Assembly (NCBI GenBank): GCA_030180135.1 | Contig: CM058235.1 | Coordinates: 19,244,720-19,308,719 of the forward strand | Direction: 5' to 3' | DNA: 64,000 nt | DNA from: Orychophragmus violaceus | Lineage: Eukaryota > Streptophyta > Magnoliopsida > Brassicales > Brassicaceae | Shown: positions 23,990-34,215 of the stretch, one piece after another | Numbering within the stretch: the stretch's first letter is position 1 | How the letters are laid out: every line of letters starts with the position of its first letter | Program-made: the position numbers and the translations under genes | The notes under the pieces: generated by a model | What the model saw: the letters and a program-made list of their open reading frames with translations, nothing else | Database searches by the model: none | Told to the model about the DNA's origin: nothing

Positions 23990-24340
23990 CACGGCCGCAA
24001 GCATCACCGCGAGTGGATGATCGAGACAGCCGCGATCCTCACGGTCGGGACGGGACGCGGACGGTATAGCCGGGAGAGCCGCGATCGTCCCACGCCAAGC
24101 TTCAACGATCGGGCGTGATCGTGCAAGCTGCAGGAATGATCAAGACGTGAAGGCTGGACGGGATGATGCCGAGGCCATTGCGGGACGATCGTAGCACGGT
24201 CCATCCGAACCGCTCGATCGATCCACACGATCGCTTGCTTATCCTCTCACGCAAGCGATCGGCCATCATCACGCACACGGTCGATCGGCTGATCATGCGA
24301 TCGATCCATGATCGATCCATGCATCCAAGCCATCGGCCGA
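23990..24340. repeat. CGATCG/GATC-rich block
   Basis: GATC occurs very densely here, often as CGATCG, GATCGATCC or CGATCGG (24,020-24,120, 24,175-24,240 and 24,255-24,345). The surrounding leader is AT-rich, so the block is compositionally distinct. Spacing between CGATCG centres is irregular, unlike the 21-bp pairs of the Athila-type elements. Confidence 0.7.
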
Positions 24341-24506
24341 TCACAAAAACAAGTCATATAGCTTGTTTTGCGATTTCTTTAGTGTGTTTAGGGTTTAATT
24401 CTTGTTTCTTAAGTGATTTATCTTATCAGTAGTTGATTCAAAAACACTCCTAAACAATTTAAACAACCTAAACATTGAATCTAAACAAGAAATCCTAAGA
24501 ACCAAT

Positions 24507-24519
24507 GGCTCTGATACCA
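24507..24519 (-). promoter_or_regulatory. Primer-binding site, initiator tRNA-Met
   Basis: On the minus strand this reads TGGTATCAGAGCC, one base after the 5' LTR. TGGTATCAGAGC is complementary to the 3' end of plant initiator tRNA-Met and is the usual copia primer site. Confidence 0.92.
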
Positions 24520-24520
24520 C

Positions 24521-25156
24521 TGAAGAATTGTTTAGTTGATCCTGATTCAATTCTTAGATTCATATCAACCTAAACATGCGGATCTAGGTTCTCTTGAATA
24601 GAAACATATCAGATCTCACCTTTTACCTGTTAATTGCAGCGGAAGGAGATTGAACAGGTCAGAGATCAGAGAAACACCGAGAGATGAATCCTCCAAAGGT
24701 TCACACACGCGATCACAGAAAACGGCTGCTAGACCGAGCTGATGGGAGGCGCAGGGAGAGAGGATTTTCGGCGCAGGGGGCTAGGGTTAGGGAGAAAGAG
24801 ATTTGACTTTTGGTTTATAAAAGCCTTCTCTTTCCCTTTTGGGCTTTTGGGCCCAAAATACCAATCTGATTAAATCCCATGGATTTAATCAGACCCATTA
24901 ATCTCTCTCTTAGTACGACAAATGCCTGGCACTTTTACCGTACTTCTGCTAAGCCGTTCCAACACATTTTCCTGTTAGCTTAGGCGTGTGACCCATATGG
25001 GATCATATAATAAAGGCAATAAGTCCGAGACTTATAGATCATGAGCGGACTCTAGCAAGCCATCATGACCCCCAGTATTATATGACTTATGTCTGATCTT
25101 TGACATACTCTTACTTTCTAGAGACAGTACCGAGATTACTGGACACAATTCCAACA
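24521..25156 (-). repeat. Copia 5' LTR
   Basis: A 636-bp partner of 17,359-17,994, with two substitutions by eye. It is adjacent to the primer site on its left and to the CGAAG duplication on its right. Confidence 0.93.
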
Positions 25157-25985
25157 CGAAGATCACAGAGTTCGTTTAAGAAAGTGTAGCACGAGATATG
25201 TGGGATATGGAGATCGATACGAGGCTATAAAGGTATTTAAGGGCTTTATTTCGGGGATCTTCTTTTTTACACACTTTTGTACACGTATCAGCTCTTCTAG
25301 CTCTTGCAAAACATCTCATTTGAGATATATTTGTAATATTCTTATCATTCAATACAATATATTTTAGAAACTCAGTTCGTTTAGATAGTTCTTTGAAGTA
25401 TCATGTGATTCCGAGAAGATAGCTCATCGATTCTTTCCCTAACCTAATTACAAATTCCTAGTGTGCATTTCTGGATCCAAAAAGATTGTTACAAGGGGAT
25501 ATTACTTAGAGATCCACATATTGTTTCCATATGAGGGTTAGTCCACCAGATACTTGCCTTAGCGGTGGGACTTGACAATGGTGGTAAAAATTCAACTCCC
25601 CTATAGTTTCTTTAGAACAACTTTGTTGGTTTTTTATCTCTGAGATGAAGATGATATCTTGATCGAAGCTTTTCTTGATTTCTCGGAGAAATAACTTGCA
25701 AGGGGTTCCCCAAACCCTGAAAGTTTTAGCATGCCAGTTTTAAAGAAGATGAGTGGATGGGTGTGAAAATCCATCTTATTCTTTGAGGTTGTGGGAATCG
25801 TTTATAAGGTATAACTGGATCAAACATGGCCGATTTTGATGAGCAAGTTTTCAATACAGTTTTAGTGGCTCCAGAAGAATATGACCCTTTTCCAACCTCA
25901 TTATAGGTCATTTGGAGAGAAGTTTGCGGGGTAAGGGAACAACCCCATGTACTTTCATCTTCTTTACACTTTGACCATGGATAAC
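25157..25985 (-). pseudogene. LINE-2: ORF2 start (endonuclease N-terminus) and linker
   Basis: On the minus strand, WHAKTFRVWGTPCKLFLREI followed by DQDIIFISE (about 25,640-25,740) matches the start of plant LINE ORF2 endonucleases ('..WNCRGLGN..TVR.L....P.I.FL.ET'). The E after FIS is the likely catalytic glutamate position. VPPLRQVSGGLTLIW follows near 25,540-25,590. About 300 bp next to the copia insertion (25,162-25,450) does not look like endonuclease and may be a further undefined insertion. It contains a TATAAAGG motif and AT-rich polyadenylation-like sequence. The right end (ATAAC at 25,981-25,985) is the duplicated target of element P. Confidence 0.7.
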
Positions 25986-27154
25986 AGATATATCATGGTT
26001 TTTTAGGACTTTTAACCATGGTATGTGTCTTTGTTATCGAGTCTTTTAGAGTCTTTTGGAGTCCTTTTATGTGTTTTTACAGGTCTAGGTACGTTTGGAG
26101 CGAATTTGGATATTATGGCGCATTCTGGAGCTATTTGGAGCATTTACCCAAGAAGAAGAGGTCACTGTCGAAAACAGAGTTTTGTGTCGATCGACACATC
26201 TCGTGCATCGATCGACACAGACGCGAGTAAGGCTTTTCTCGGCGGTTTAATGAAGAGTTGTAGAATTTGCACTTTGGCCCAGAAGTTTCTCATAATTACA
26301 AAGAATCCCCAGCCGTGATTAGATCATTATATTAGGGTTTTTAAGCCATTGTTTAGGCTACGCTTTATTTTACATTCAGAGAGTTTTAGGGGCGGGTCTT
26401 GTACTCGAGAGAGAAGAGATTTCGAACCCCTGTTTCTTAGTCTGTTTTATGATATTTGGTTTTCTATTCATCATGTCTTTTGTTTCATCTGCCATGTCTG
26501 AGTAGTTTACCAGTTAGGTTTAGGGATTCTCACAGGGTATTTCATGGAATTATAGGTTGATCAATCTGTAGGGATTCATATTCGTTAGTTCTTCATCTAG
26601 GGTTGTTCTTAATGCTTGATCTGAACTGGCCACTTAGATTATTGATGTTATGTTGATTTCTGCAACGAAAGTTGATTAATTAACTAGAAAGAACTTAGAT
26701 GAGCAATTTAACTATTCACAAAGAAATTTGGCTTCGGAGAATTGTGAACAAAAGAACCTGAGATTAATGCTTGTTTAGAACTCTAGGATTCGCAACGAAA
26801 GTTGGCTTGCTAGGTTGTTAGATATAGATAATATTCGCAACAAAAGTTGGTCTGTTATAATTTTGTGATTCTAGTTCTAGAACAGTTCTTAATTAGATCC
26901 CGATTGATTGGTCGCCTATATTCCTGATTTCCTGAGAACTCCCTTGACCTGACGCTTTGCTTGATTGATTTACACCGCTTACTTTATTCCGTGTTCTGAT
27001 TTACTGCTTTCTTACTACTGTTTGCTAGCTTAATTCGACGTTCTATAATCTATCGTAAGAACTTGAGTCTCTGTGGATTCGATACCCTATATACTACTGG
27101 TTCACGTCTGTGCACTTGCAGTGTAGATCTGAGGATTAAAACCTGATCGTATCA
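25986..27154 (+). repeat. Element P 5' LTR, duplicate copy
   Basis: A 1,169-bp LTR ending CTGATCGTATCA. Its first base is A rather than T (AGATATATCATGG), as in the other copy at 38,979. It carries the paired CGATCG motif (26,188 and 26,214, centres 21 bp apart) and a TATA-like TATATTA at 26,328-26,334. ATAAC precedes it. This is the left copy produced by the local duplication; the rest of element P lies at 40,147-53,181. Frames at 26,018-26,318 recur in every copy of this LTR and are not genes. Confidence 0.88.
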
Positions 27155-27459
27155 AGTTTTTGGCGCCGTTGCCGGAGACTCTTTTGAGTCTTCGATAGAT
27201 TTGAACTTAGGGTTTAGACTCGGTTTTTCATTTTTAGTTACTGATTTTTCTTTTTCTTGCGTTTCAGGTACGCCTAGAATCGCACTGCATCGATCGACAC
27301 GGTCCTGTGTGTCGATCGACATCGTTTTCGCATTGGATCGATCGACGCTCTTCTTGCATCGGTTGACACACCTGCGTGAACAGATCAGTTTATGTCTGAT
27401 CGCGACTTGCGAAGTACTTCGGATAAGGAGCTCGTGAATCTCGAACTTAAGGAGCTTGC
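27155..27459 (+). mobile_element. Element P leader and gag start, duplicate copy
   Basis: Starts with the tRNA-Asp primer site (TGGCGCCGTTGCCGG at 27,161-27,175). It contains two CGATCG pairs (27,291/27,313 and 27,339/27,360) and reaches the gag ATG at 27,392 (MSDRDLRSTSDKELVNLELK). It is cut at CTTGC (27,455-27,459), where element M is inserted. Confidence 0.8.
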
Positions 27460-28128
27460 TGATACGATCAGAGTTCTATCCCTAGATCTACACTGAAAGT
27501 GCACAGACGTGACAGTAGTATGTAGGGTATCAAATCCACAGAGACTCCAGACCTTACGATAGATTGTAGAACAGTCAAGTTAAGCTAGGTGAAATTAATT
27601 AGAAACTAAATAGCAAGCAGAAAAGTAAATCAGATAGCAGGAGTGGTTTGTAAGCAATCAACTAAAAGCGCTAAGTCTAGGGAGTTCTCAGGAAATCAGA
27701 CAAGCAGATAAATTATCAGTCATGATCAAATTAAGTCCGGTTCTAGAACTCAAACACATATATAGAATTAACCAACTTTCGTTGCGAGAATTCTCTAAGT
27801 CTAATAGCAAAAACCCAAATTTCTTTGCAATTCCTAACAGATTAAACTAGCTTTAAGTGCAGGTTCGATATGTTCACAATTTATTTAAACCAAATTTCTT
27901 TGCGGATAATTCAATTGCTCAACCTAAATAGTTCAGATTCTAAACCACACTTTCGTGTCAATTTAATAACCTAAAGTCTAGATTCTAAGTGATCAGGTTA
28001 GAAACTAGTATTAAGCACAATTCAGGTTGAAGAACAATTAAGTTATGAATCCTTAACTGATTAATTAATCTAACAAGTCATGAAAACCTTTATGAGAATC
28101 CTTAAACCTAACTATGAATCTACTCAGA
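27460..28128 (-). repeat. Element M 3' LTR, first part, duplicate copy
   Basis: Starts TGATACGATCAG, the inverted end of the M LTR, and runs to TCAGA (28,124-28,128), where element A is inserted. It is equivalent to 40,452-41,120. The small minus-strand frames across the A junction are LTR shadows. Confidence 0.85.
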
Positions 28129-29321
28129 TGATATATCATGGTTTTTACCGGTTTTATGCCATGATATAATTGTGTTTTAGTGTTCTTTTGTGTTCTTTTA
28201 GAGTCTTTTACAGGTTTAATCAGGTTTGGAGCGGAATTGGAGATATTGGAGCATTTTGGGACTTTTGGAGTGATTGGCCGAGAGATTGAGCTCACTGTCC
28301 GATTTTGAGATCATGCATCGATCGACACACCTTTGGTGTCGATCGACACACTAGCGAGATGGGCCGAATACGGCGGTTTAATGAAGATTCAAGATTTTGC
28401 ACTTTGGCCCAGAAGTTTCCAGTATTTACAAAGAAGCCCCAGCCGAGATTATGCCTATATAATTAGGATTTTGGTGTTTATTTTGGATACGCTTTCATAC
28501 TTAGAGCTAAGAGATTTTTAGAGCTTTTGGGGCTGATCTATCCTTGTACTTCATCTATTTTGGAGAAGATTTTGAACCCCTCTATCTATTTAATTTCTTA
28601 TATGCAATCTATTTATTCTATGATTTCTGTTTCATTAATCATGTCTGAGTAGATTCATAGTTAGGTTTAGGGTTTCTCATTAAGGATTTGATGACTTGCT
28701 AGACTTGTTAAAATCAGTTAAGGATTCATATGAATAGAATGTTCTTAGATCTAAATTGTGCTTAATGCTAGTTCTAACCTGATTAATTAGAATCTAGATC
28801 TTAGGTTGCTAAATACGACACGAGAGTGTGGTTTAGAATCTGAACTATTTAGGTTGAGCAATTAAATTATTCGCAAAGAGATTTGGTTTAGTTTAATTGT
28901 GAACATATCGAACTTGAAATTAATGCTGGTTTAATCTGTTAGTAATTGTAAAGAGATTTGGATTACTGCACTTAGACTTAGAGAATTCTCGCAAAGAGAT
29001 TTGGTTAATTCTAATTCCGTGATTTGAGTTCTAGAACTGTGTTTAATTAGATCCTGACTGATTGATTTGTCTGCTTGTCTGATTTCCTGAGAACGCCCTA
29101 GACTTAGCACCTCTAATTAACTGCTTTCACAACCAACTCTGCTATTGATTTACTTTCTCGCTTTGCTATTTAGTTTACTACAAATTGCTTTCTTCTTAGT
29201 TTAAACCTCTATAGTTTCTGATCTATCGAGACCAGAGTCTCTGTGGATTCGATACCCTATATACTACAATCACTTAACTGTGCACTTGCAGTAGAATAGG
29301 ATTAAAACTTAGACCCTATCA
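28129..29321 (+). repeat. Element A 5' LTR
   Basis: A 1,193-bp LTR, TGATATATCATGG...ACCCTATCA. A CGATCG pair is at 28,319 and 28,340, with a TATATAA box at 28,456-28,462, 137 bp after the first site. Nearly identical to 41,121-42,313 and related to 54,317-55,508 (reverse). Confidence 0.92.
28456..28462 (+). promoter_or_regulatory. Element A LTR TATA box
   Basis: TATATAA in a conserved context after the GCCCCAGCCG motif. It is the likely transcription start region of element A. The same relative position is TATATTA in P and the complement of ATTATAA in M. Confidence 0.6.
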
Positions 29322-29327
29322 AGTTTT

Positions 29328-29345
29328 TGGCGCCGTTGCCGGGGA
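29328..29345 (+). promoter_or_regulatory. Primer-binding site, tRNA-Asp
   Basis: TGGCGCCGTTGCCGGGGA is complementary over all 18 bases to the 3' end of plant tRNA-Asp (including CCA). It starts six bases after the LTR and is the usual Athila-type primer. Confidence 0.92.
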
Positions 29346-29588
29346 CTCTTAGAGTCTTCGATTAGATCGAACTTAGGGTTTCTACTAAGATTTTTATTGT
29401 TTTTGTTTCGTTTTGTTTTTATTTTTTTTAAGTTACTAATTTCTCTCTGTTTTCTCTCTGTCGCAGGTTACACAATCGCATAGTGTCGACCGTTGCACAC
29501 CTTGTGTCGATCGTCACTAGGCGATATCAGATTGAATCGATCGTTGCACTGACAGCATCGATCGTTGCTTGACGATTACAGACAGTTT

Positions 29589-31193
29589 ATGCAGACGCGT
29601 AAAACTAGAAGTAATCTGAACTCGAACCTCGTTAACCTACAACTGGAAGAAATTGGACGTCTAGAGAGAACAATCAGAAGAGAAAGAAGAGCAAGGATGG
29701 CACGTGAACGTTTGATTCTGATAGCCGATGCTCAAGGTGTCCTGAGGGATCCGCAACACAATCCTTACAATGCTGCTGGGCAGAGGATTGATGCTAAGGG
29801 ACGAGTGATCCCTGAGATTGAGGAACCTGAACCACAACCACAGCCGCAGGCGCAAGGACAGAACCAAGGTAGACAGATGGTTGTCCATGAGAGGACTTTA
29901 GCTGACTACAACAGACCGGATGAGTTTCATGCAAACCGGTCAGCTCTAGTACTTCCTGGTTTTGAGAGGGATGATTTTGAGATCAAGACCATCTACTACT
30001 CGCTGATGAGACAGAATGCTTTCCATGGTCATCCAACGGAGCAGCCTATGGATCACATTGTTCAGTTTGAGGATATAATCACTGGCATGAAGTATGATGG
30101 AGTTTGCCAGGATTATCTGTTTCTCAAACTCTTTCCATACATTCTCGCTGGAGACGCTGCTGCATGGCTGAAGCAACTGGCACCTGGTCAGTATACTACT
30201 TGGGCAGCTCTGAAAGGTGAGTTTCTGAGACATTTCTACGATGATGCGCGCTCAGATCAGTCCAGACAAGACATTCTGCAATTTTCCCAAGGCCCTGTGG
30301 AGCCTTTAAAAGCTGCCTGGATGAGATTCAGGAAGTATCAGCGTGACTGCCCACACCATGGATTCAGTGAGGTCACATTGCTAGGTATCTTCTTCAGAGG
30401 CATAGATCTGCCCTATCAGTCTGCACTGGATAACCTCAGTAATGCAAACTTCAACACCAGGACTCATGCACAAGCTAAGCAGTTGATTGAGAACTTAGTG
30501 AGCAGCAACAGTTGCAAGACTATGGATGATAGGAGGAAGAAATCTGGTGGAAGTGTAGAGAATTTAGAGATGGCTGAATTTAGATCTAAGCTGGACACAA
30601 TTTGCAATCTCCTGGGTAGTAAGAAGGCTGTTCACTTTGCTCAAGATGTAGAGGTAATTCAGACTGAGGAGGACACTCAAGAAGAAGATGTGAATTACAT
30701 TGGAGGATCTGGTTTCCAAGGTAACAGATTTGGTAATCAGCAGGGAAACAGATTCTTCAATGGAGGACAGAAGAGTGCCTTTACAGGCAATAAGAACTCA
30801 GCTGGTTTTGGACAGACTAGTGGTTTTCAGAAACCTTTTGGACAAGGTACTCAGAGAACCTATGGATCTTCATCTTATCAGACTCCTCCTGCAGCCACTG
30901 CTCATGGGAGTAAGATGGAGGCAATGATGAAACAGCTGCTGCAGAATCAGATTAAGAGTGTTGCAGACTTCGACAAGAAGATAGATACAGTCTATGAGGA
31001 GCTGAATGGAAAAATTGAATACCTGAGCGCACATATGAAGGAGCTTGATGCTAAGGTTGCAAGGACTGCTGGATATGCTCAGAGGGAAGATGGATATCTC
31101 CCAGGGCGAACTGATGATAATCCCAAGTACCAATGCAATGCGGTGACATTAAGAAGTGGAAGGAGCTGTTACCTGGCCAGAAAAGGCAGTTAA
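29589..31193 (+). pseudogene. gag: Element A Gag
   Basis: The frame is open from 29,553, and the first ATG is at 29,589. It encodes the retrotransposon Gag domain (ADYNRPDEFHANRS, MDHIVQFEDIITGMKYDGV, AAWLKQLAPGQYTTW and FLRHFYDDARSDQSRQDI), which assembles the particle. Then come a Gly/Asn/Gln-rich stretch and a coiled region (FDKKIDTVYEELNGKIEYLS). No CCHC knuckle is seen. Near 31,155-31,165, in the conserved AVTLRSG motif, a one-base frame change makes the frame end at 31,193, while the protease frame continues from 31,133 in another phase. P, M and O carry homologous Gag proteins. Confidence 0.85.
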
Positions 31194-32019
31194 GTGTTGA
31201 AGAGCTCGTGGAAATTGAGGAATTGGAAGATGGGATCCGTGACATTCGCAATGCATCGATCGACGCAACCAAGCAACGGCCGATGCAAGGCGATAACGAA
31301 GAAACTGTCGTTACGAAGTCACCCAGCAACGATCGACACAATGCCAGTGACGGTCGATGCAAGGCGACTGCAGAGAGCTCAAAACCAGAGAAACCGAAAC
31401 AATCAACCGAGAGGGTTTACAAGCCTAAGGTACCTTATCCCAAGAATCCCAGAAAGGCTAAAAACGATAGGCAGTATGCCAAATGTAAAGAGTTCATCAA
31501 AAAGGTGAAAGTAGAAGTGCCTTTGATTGATTCCATGGAAACCTCTCCTGTGATGAGAAGATGTCTTAAGGACATGATTGCTGGGAAGTGGTCTGACGAG
31601 GAGAGTGTAATGATGATCAATGAGGTGTGTAGTGCAGTGATTCAGGGCAGAATTTCTGAGAAATTAAAAGACCCAGAAAGCTTTGTACTAGATTGTGCTA
31701 TCTACATGGAGAGATTTGAAAGATCTCTATGTGATCTTGGTTCCAGTGTGAATCTTATGCCTTTCTCAGTTGCTAAGAGGCTCGGGATGACTGACTTTAT
31801 ACCCACTAGGATATCACTGGTTTAGCAGATAGAACAATTCGGATTCCCAAAGGATTATTGGAGGATGTGCCCATAATGATTGGCCAATGTGTGATTCCTA
31901 CTGACTTTGTGGTTCTGCAGTACGGAGAGGAACCAAAGGATCCACTAATTTTAGGCAGGCCTTTCTTAGCTACAGCTGGTGCGATGATTGACTGTCAATG
32001 AGGTAGAATAACTCTGAAT
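31133..32019 (+). pseudogene. Element A protease region
   Basis: The frame from 31,133 carries the linker (KELLPGQKRQLSVEELVEIE), two CGATCG pairs, and the aspartic protease start SLCDLGSSVNLMPFSV (D of DLG/DSG type). It ends at 31,825, where a T is missing from a T run, compared with the ISLVLADRTIRIP reading. The next frame holds DPLILGRPFLATAGAMID, the C-terminal half of the protease, then an in-frame TGA at about 31,998 before ITLNVGDLKMSF. The protease would release Gag and Pol proteins, but two lesions make this copy inactive. Confidence 0.82.
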
Positions 32020-34215
32020 GTGGGTGATCTGAAGATGAGTTTTGATATGGACAAGCTGGCAAAGAGACCAACCATCGACGGACAGACCTTCTATGTTGAC
32101 ACACTAGGTGATTTGGCTGCAGAGTACTTTCACCAGTCACATGCTGAAGATCCACTAGAAAGAGCTTTACTGAGCTCTATATTGGAGCTGGAGTACCTAC
32201 AGGACGAGCCAGCAATGTGCTATGCAAGACTGATGGATTCGGTTGAAGTGGCGATGAAGGTTGAAGTGTCTGACGCGATGATGCAACGATCGACACCAAC
32301 TAAGCATCGGTCGTTTCAAGTCGACAGGGACTGGGCCGAGGAAAAAGCTCCGAAAATAGAGCTGAAACAACTTCCATCCGGGCTAAGGTACGCGTTTCTT
32401 GGACCAAATTCAACTTATCCAGTGATTGTTAATGCTAGTTTGAACAACGCAGAGCTCACTTTACTGCTAAGCAAGCTGCGCAAGCATCGCAAAGCTCTTG
32501 GCTATTCTCTTGATGACATTTCAGGTATCTCGCCAGAGTTGTGCATGCATCGGATACATCTCGAGGATGAGTCTAAGACATCTGTTGAGCATCAGAGAAG
32601 GCTTAATCCTAATCTGCAAGAAGTGGTTAAGAAGGAGATTATGAAACTCCTGGATGCTGGGATCATCTACCCTATTTCAGATAGTGATTGGGTAAGTCCA
32701 GTCCATGTAGTACCTAAGAAGGGCGGAGTTACAGTTGTGAAAAATGAGAAGAATGAGTTGATCCCTACTAGGACTGTGACGGGTCACAGGATGTGCATAG
32801 ACTACAGGAAGCTGAATGTTGCAACCAGAAAGGATCACTTTCCCTTGCCCTTTATTGATCAGATGCTGGAGAGGTTAGCTAATCATCCTTACTACTGCTT
32901 CCTCGATGGATACTCAGGTTTCTTTCAGATTCCTATCCACCCAGAAGTTCAGGGAAAGACCACTTTCACTTGTCCATATGGCACATTTTCTTACCGTAGG
33001 ATACCTTTTGGACTATGTAATGCTCCTGCAACCTTCCAGAGATGCATGATGTCCATATTCACTGATATGATTGAGGACTTTATGGAGGTATTCATGGATG
33101 ACTTCTCGGTCTATGGATCATCTTATAATGATTGTTTAGAGAATCTGTGCAAGGTGCTAACTAGATGCGAAGAGAAGCACTTGGTCCTTAACTGGGAAAA
33201 ATGCCACTTCATGGTCAGAGATGGTATTGTTCTTGGACATAAAGTATCTGAAGCAGGGATCGAAGTGGACCGCGCTAAGATTGAGGTAATGACCAACCTT
33301 CAGGCGCCTGATTCTGTTAAGTCAATAAGAAGCTTTCTTGGACATGCTGGCTTCTATAGACGTTTCATCAAAGACTTCAGTAAGATTGCTAGGCCACTAA
33401 CTGCTTTGCTGTGTAAGGATACCAAATTTGAGTTCAATGCAGATTGTCAGACTGCATTTGAACGGATCAAGCAAGCATTAGTGAGTGCTCCAATTGTTCA
33501 GCCACCAGATTGGGATCTACCTTTTGAGGTTATGTGTGATGCGAGTGATTTTGCTGTAGGAGCTGTTCTGGGACAGAAGAAGGACAGAAAGCTTCATGCT
33601 ATCTATTATGCTAGTAGGACACTAGATGATGCGCAGAGAAACTATGCAACAACGGAGAAGGAGCTGTTGGTTGTTGTCTTTGCATTTGAGAATTTCCGCC
33701 CCTATCTTGTTGGCTCCAAGGTGATTGTACACACTGATCATTCAGCCCTGAAGTATCTGATGCAGAAGAGGGATGCTAAGCCAAGATTGTTGAGATGGAT
33801 TCTGTTGCTTCATGAGTTTGACATTGAAGTGAGGGACAAGAAGGGTGTTGAGAATGGAGTTGTTGATCATCTTTCAAGGATGATGGTTGAAGAAGACGTG
33901 CCCATCAATGACTATTTGCCTGAGGAAAACGTCAATATGATTGGTGCAATTTTTCAGACGGATTTGGGCAGAGAGTTGCAGAACTGTCGGGACAATCGCA
34001 CTGTGTCGATCGATGCCACATTGGCAACGGTCGATACAAGTATCGGGGAAGCAACGATCGACACATTCACACGCAACGGTCGATGCATACCTGATACAAA
34101 CCGAGAATCCTTACGTATCAAAATTGGGAATTATGACTTCGAAATTGCTGCTGTAGCAACCACTGATCGACCCTGGTATGCAGATATAGCTAATTACATC
34201 GCTGCTGAGACTTAA
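32020..34215 (+). pseudogene. pol: Element A reverse transcriptase and RNase H
   Basis: A 731-codon open stretch. RT boxes are WVSPVHVVPKKGG, MCIDYRKLN, FPLPFIDQMLERL, FLDGYSGFFQIPIH and the active site FMDDFSVYG (about residue 358). RNase H begins at VMCDASDFAVGAV (about residue 505) with ATTEKELLVVVFAFE and HTDHSALKYL. A linker after DHLSRM contains two CGATCG pairs (34,007/34,028 and 34,055/34,077). The TAA at 34,213-34,215 interrupts what is otherwise one frame running into integrase. Catalytic residues look intact, so decay here is limited to that stop. Confidence 0.9.

Larger units (their letters stand above)
22823..24506 (-). other. Copia 5' leader with two odd repeat zones
   Basis: A long untranslated leader of about 1.7 kb between the primer site and gag. 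In it, 23,355-23,540 is an array of GGAAACTTTCTAA-type words, and 23,990-24,340 is a GC-rich block dense in GATC and CGATCG. The small frames at 24,004-24,432 come from the latter block and have no recognisable protein. Confidence 0.75.
17359..25156 (-). mobile_element. Complete young Ty1/copia retrotransposon
   Basis: A full-length 7.8-kb element on the minus strand: two 636-bp LTRs, an initiator tRNA-Met primer site, a 1.7-kb leader, a gag-pol reading frame and a polypurine tract, flanked by CGAAG duplications. Comparing the two LTRs by eye I find only two differences (near 17,458 and 17,810 relative to their partners), so insertion is recent. The gag-pol frame is continuous except for a single in-frame TGA. 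The integrase-before-RT order proves copia type. Motifs such as the RT and RNase H signatures resemble the Tork/Angela lineage, but that placement is tentative. It inserted into LINE-2 after, or on only one copy of, the local duplication. Confidence 0.95.

Noticed and set aside
24004..24432. Arg/His-rich frames on both strands
   Set aside because: They arise from the GATC-dense block in the copia leader; open in several frames at once and without similarity to known proteins.
26018..26318. Reading frames of 70-97 codons repeated at 26,018-26,318, 39,010-39,310 and 52,056-52,349
   Set aside because: They lie wholly within copies of the P LTR and repeat only because the LTR is repeated. No domain, and no sign of coding constraint.
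28065..28295. A 76-codon minus-strand frame also found at 36,323-36,553 and 41,057-41,287
   Set aside because: It spans the junction between the M LTR and the A LTR, so it cannot be an old gene.
29328..29345. A tRNA-Asp gene
   Set aside because: Only the 18 bases complementary to the tRNA 3' end are present, at the primer-binding position. No cloverleaf can be formed around them.
29487..29564. Regularly spaced short repeats that could suggest a CRISPR-like array
   Set aside because: Only two to four units occur together, the unit is a palindrome inside a retrotransposon leader, the same pairs occur in LTRs and genes, and the genome is a plant's.
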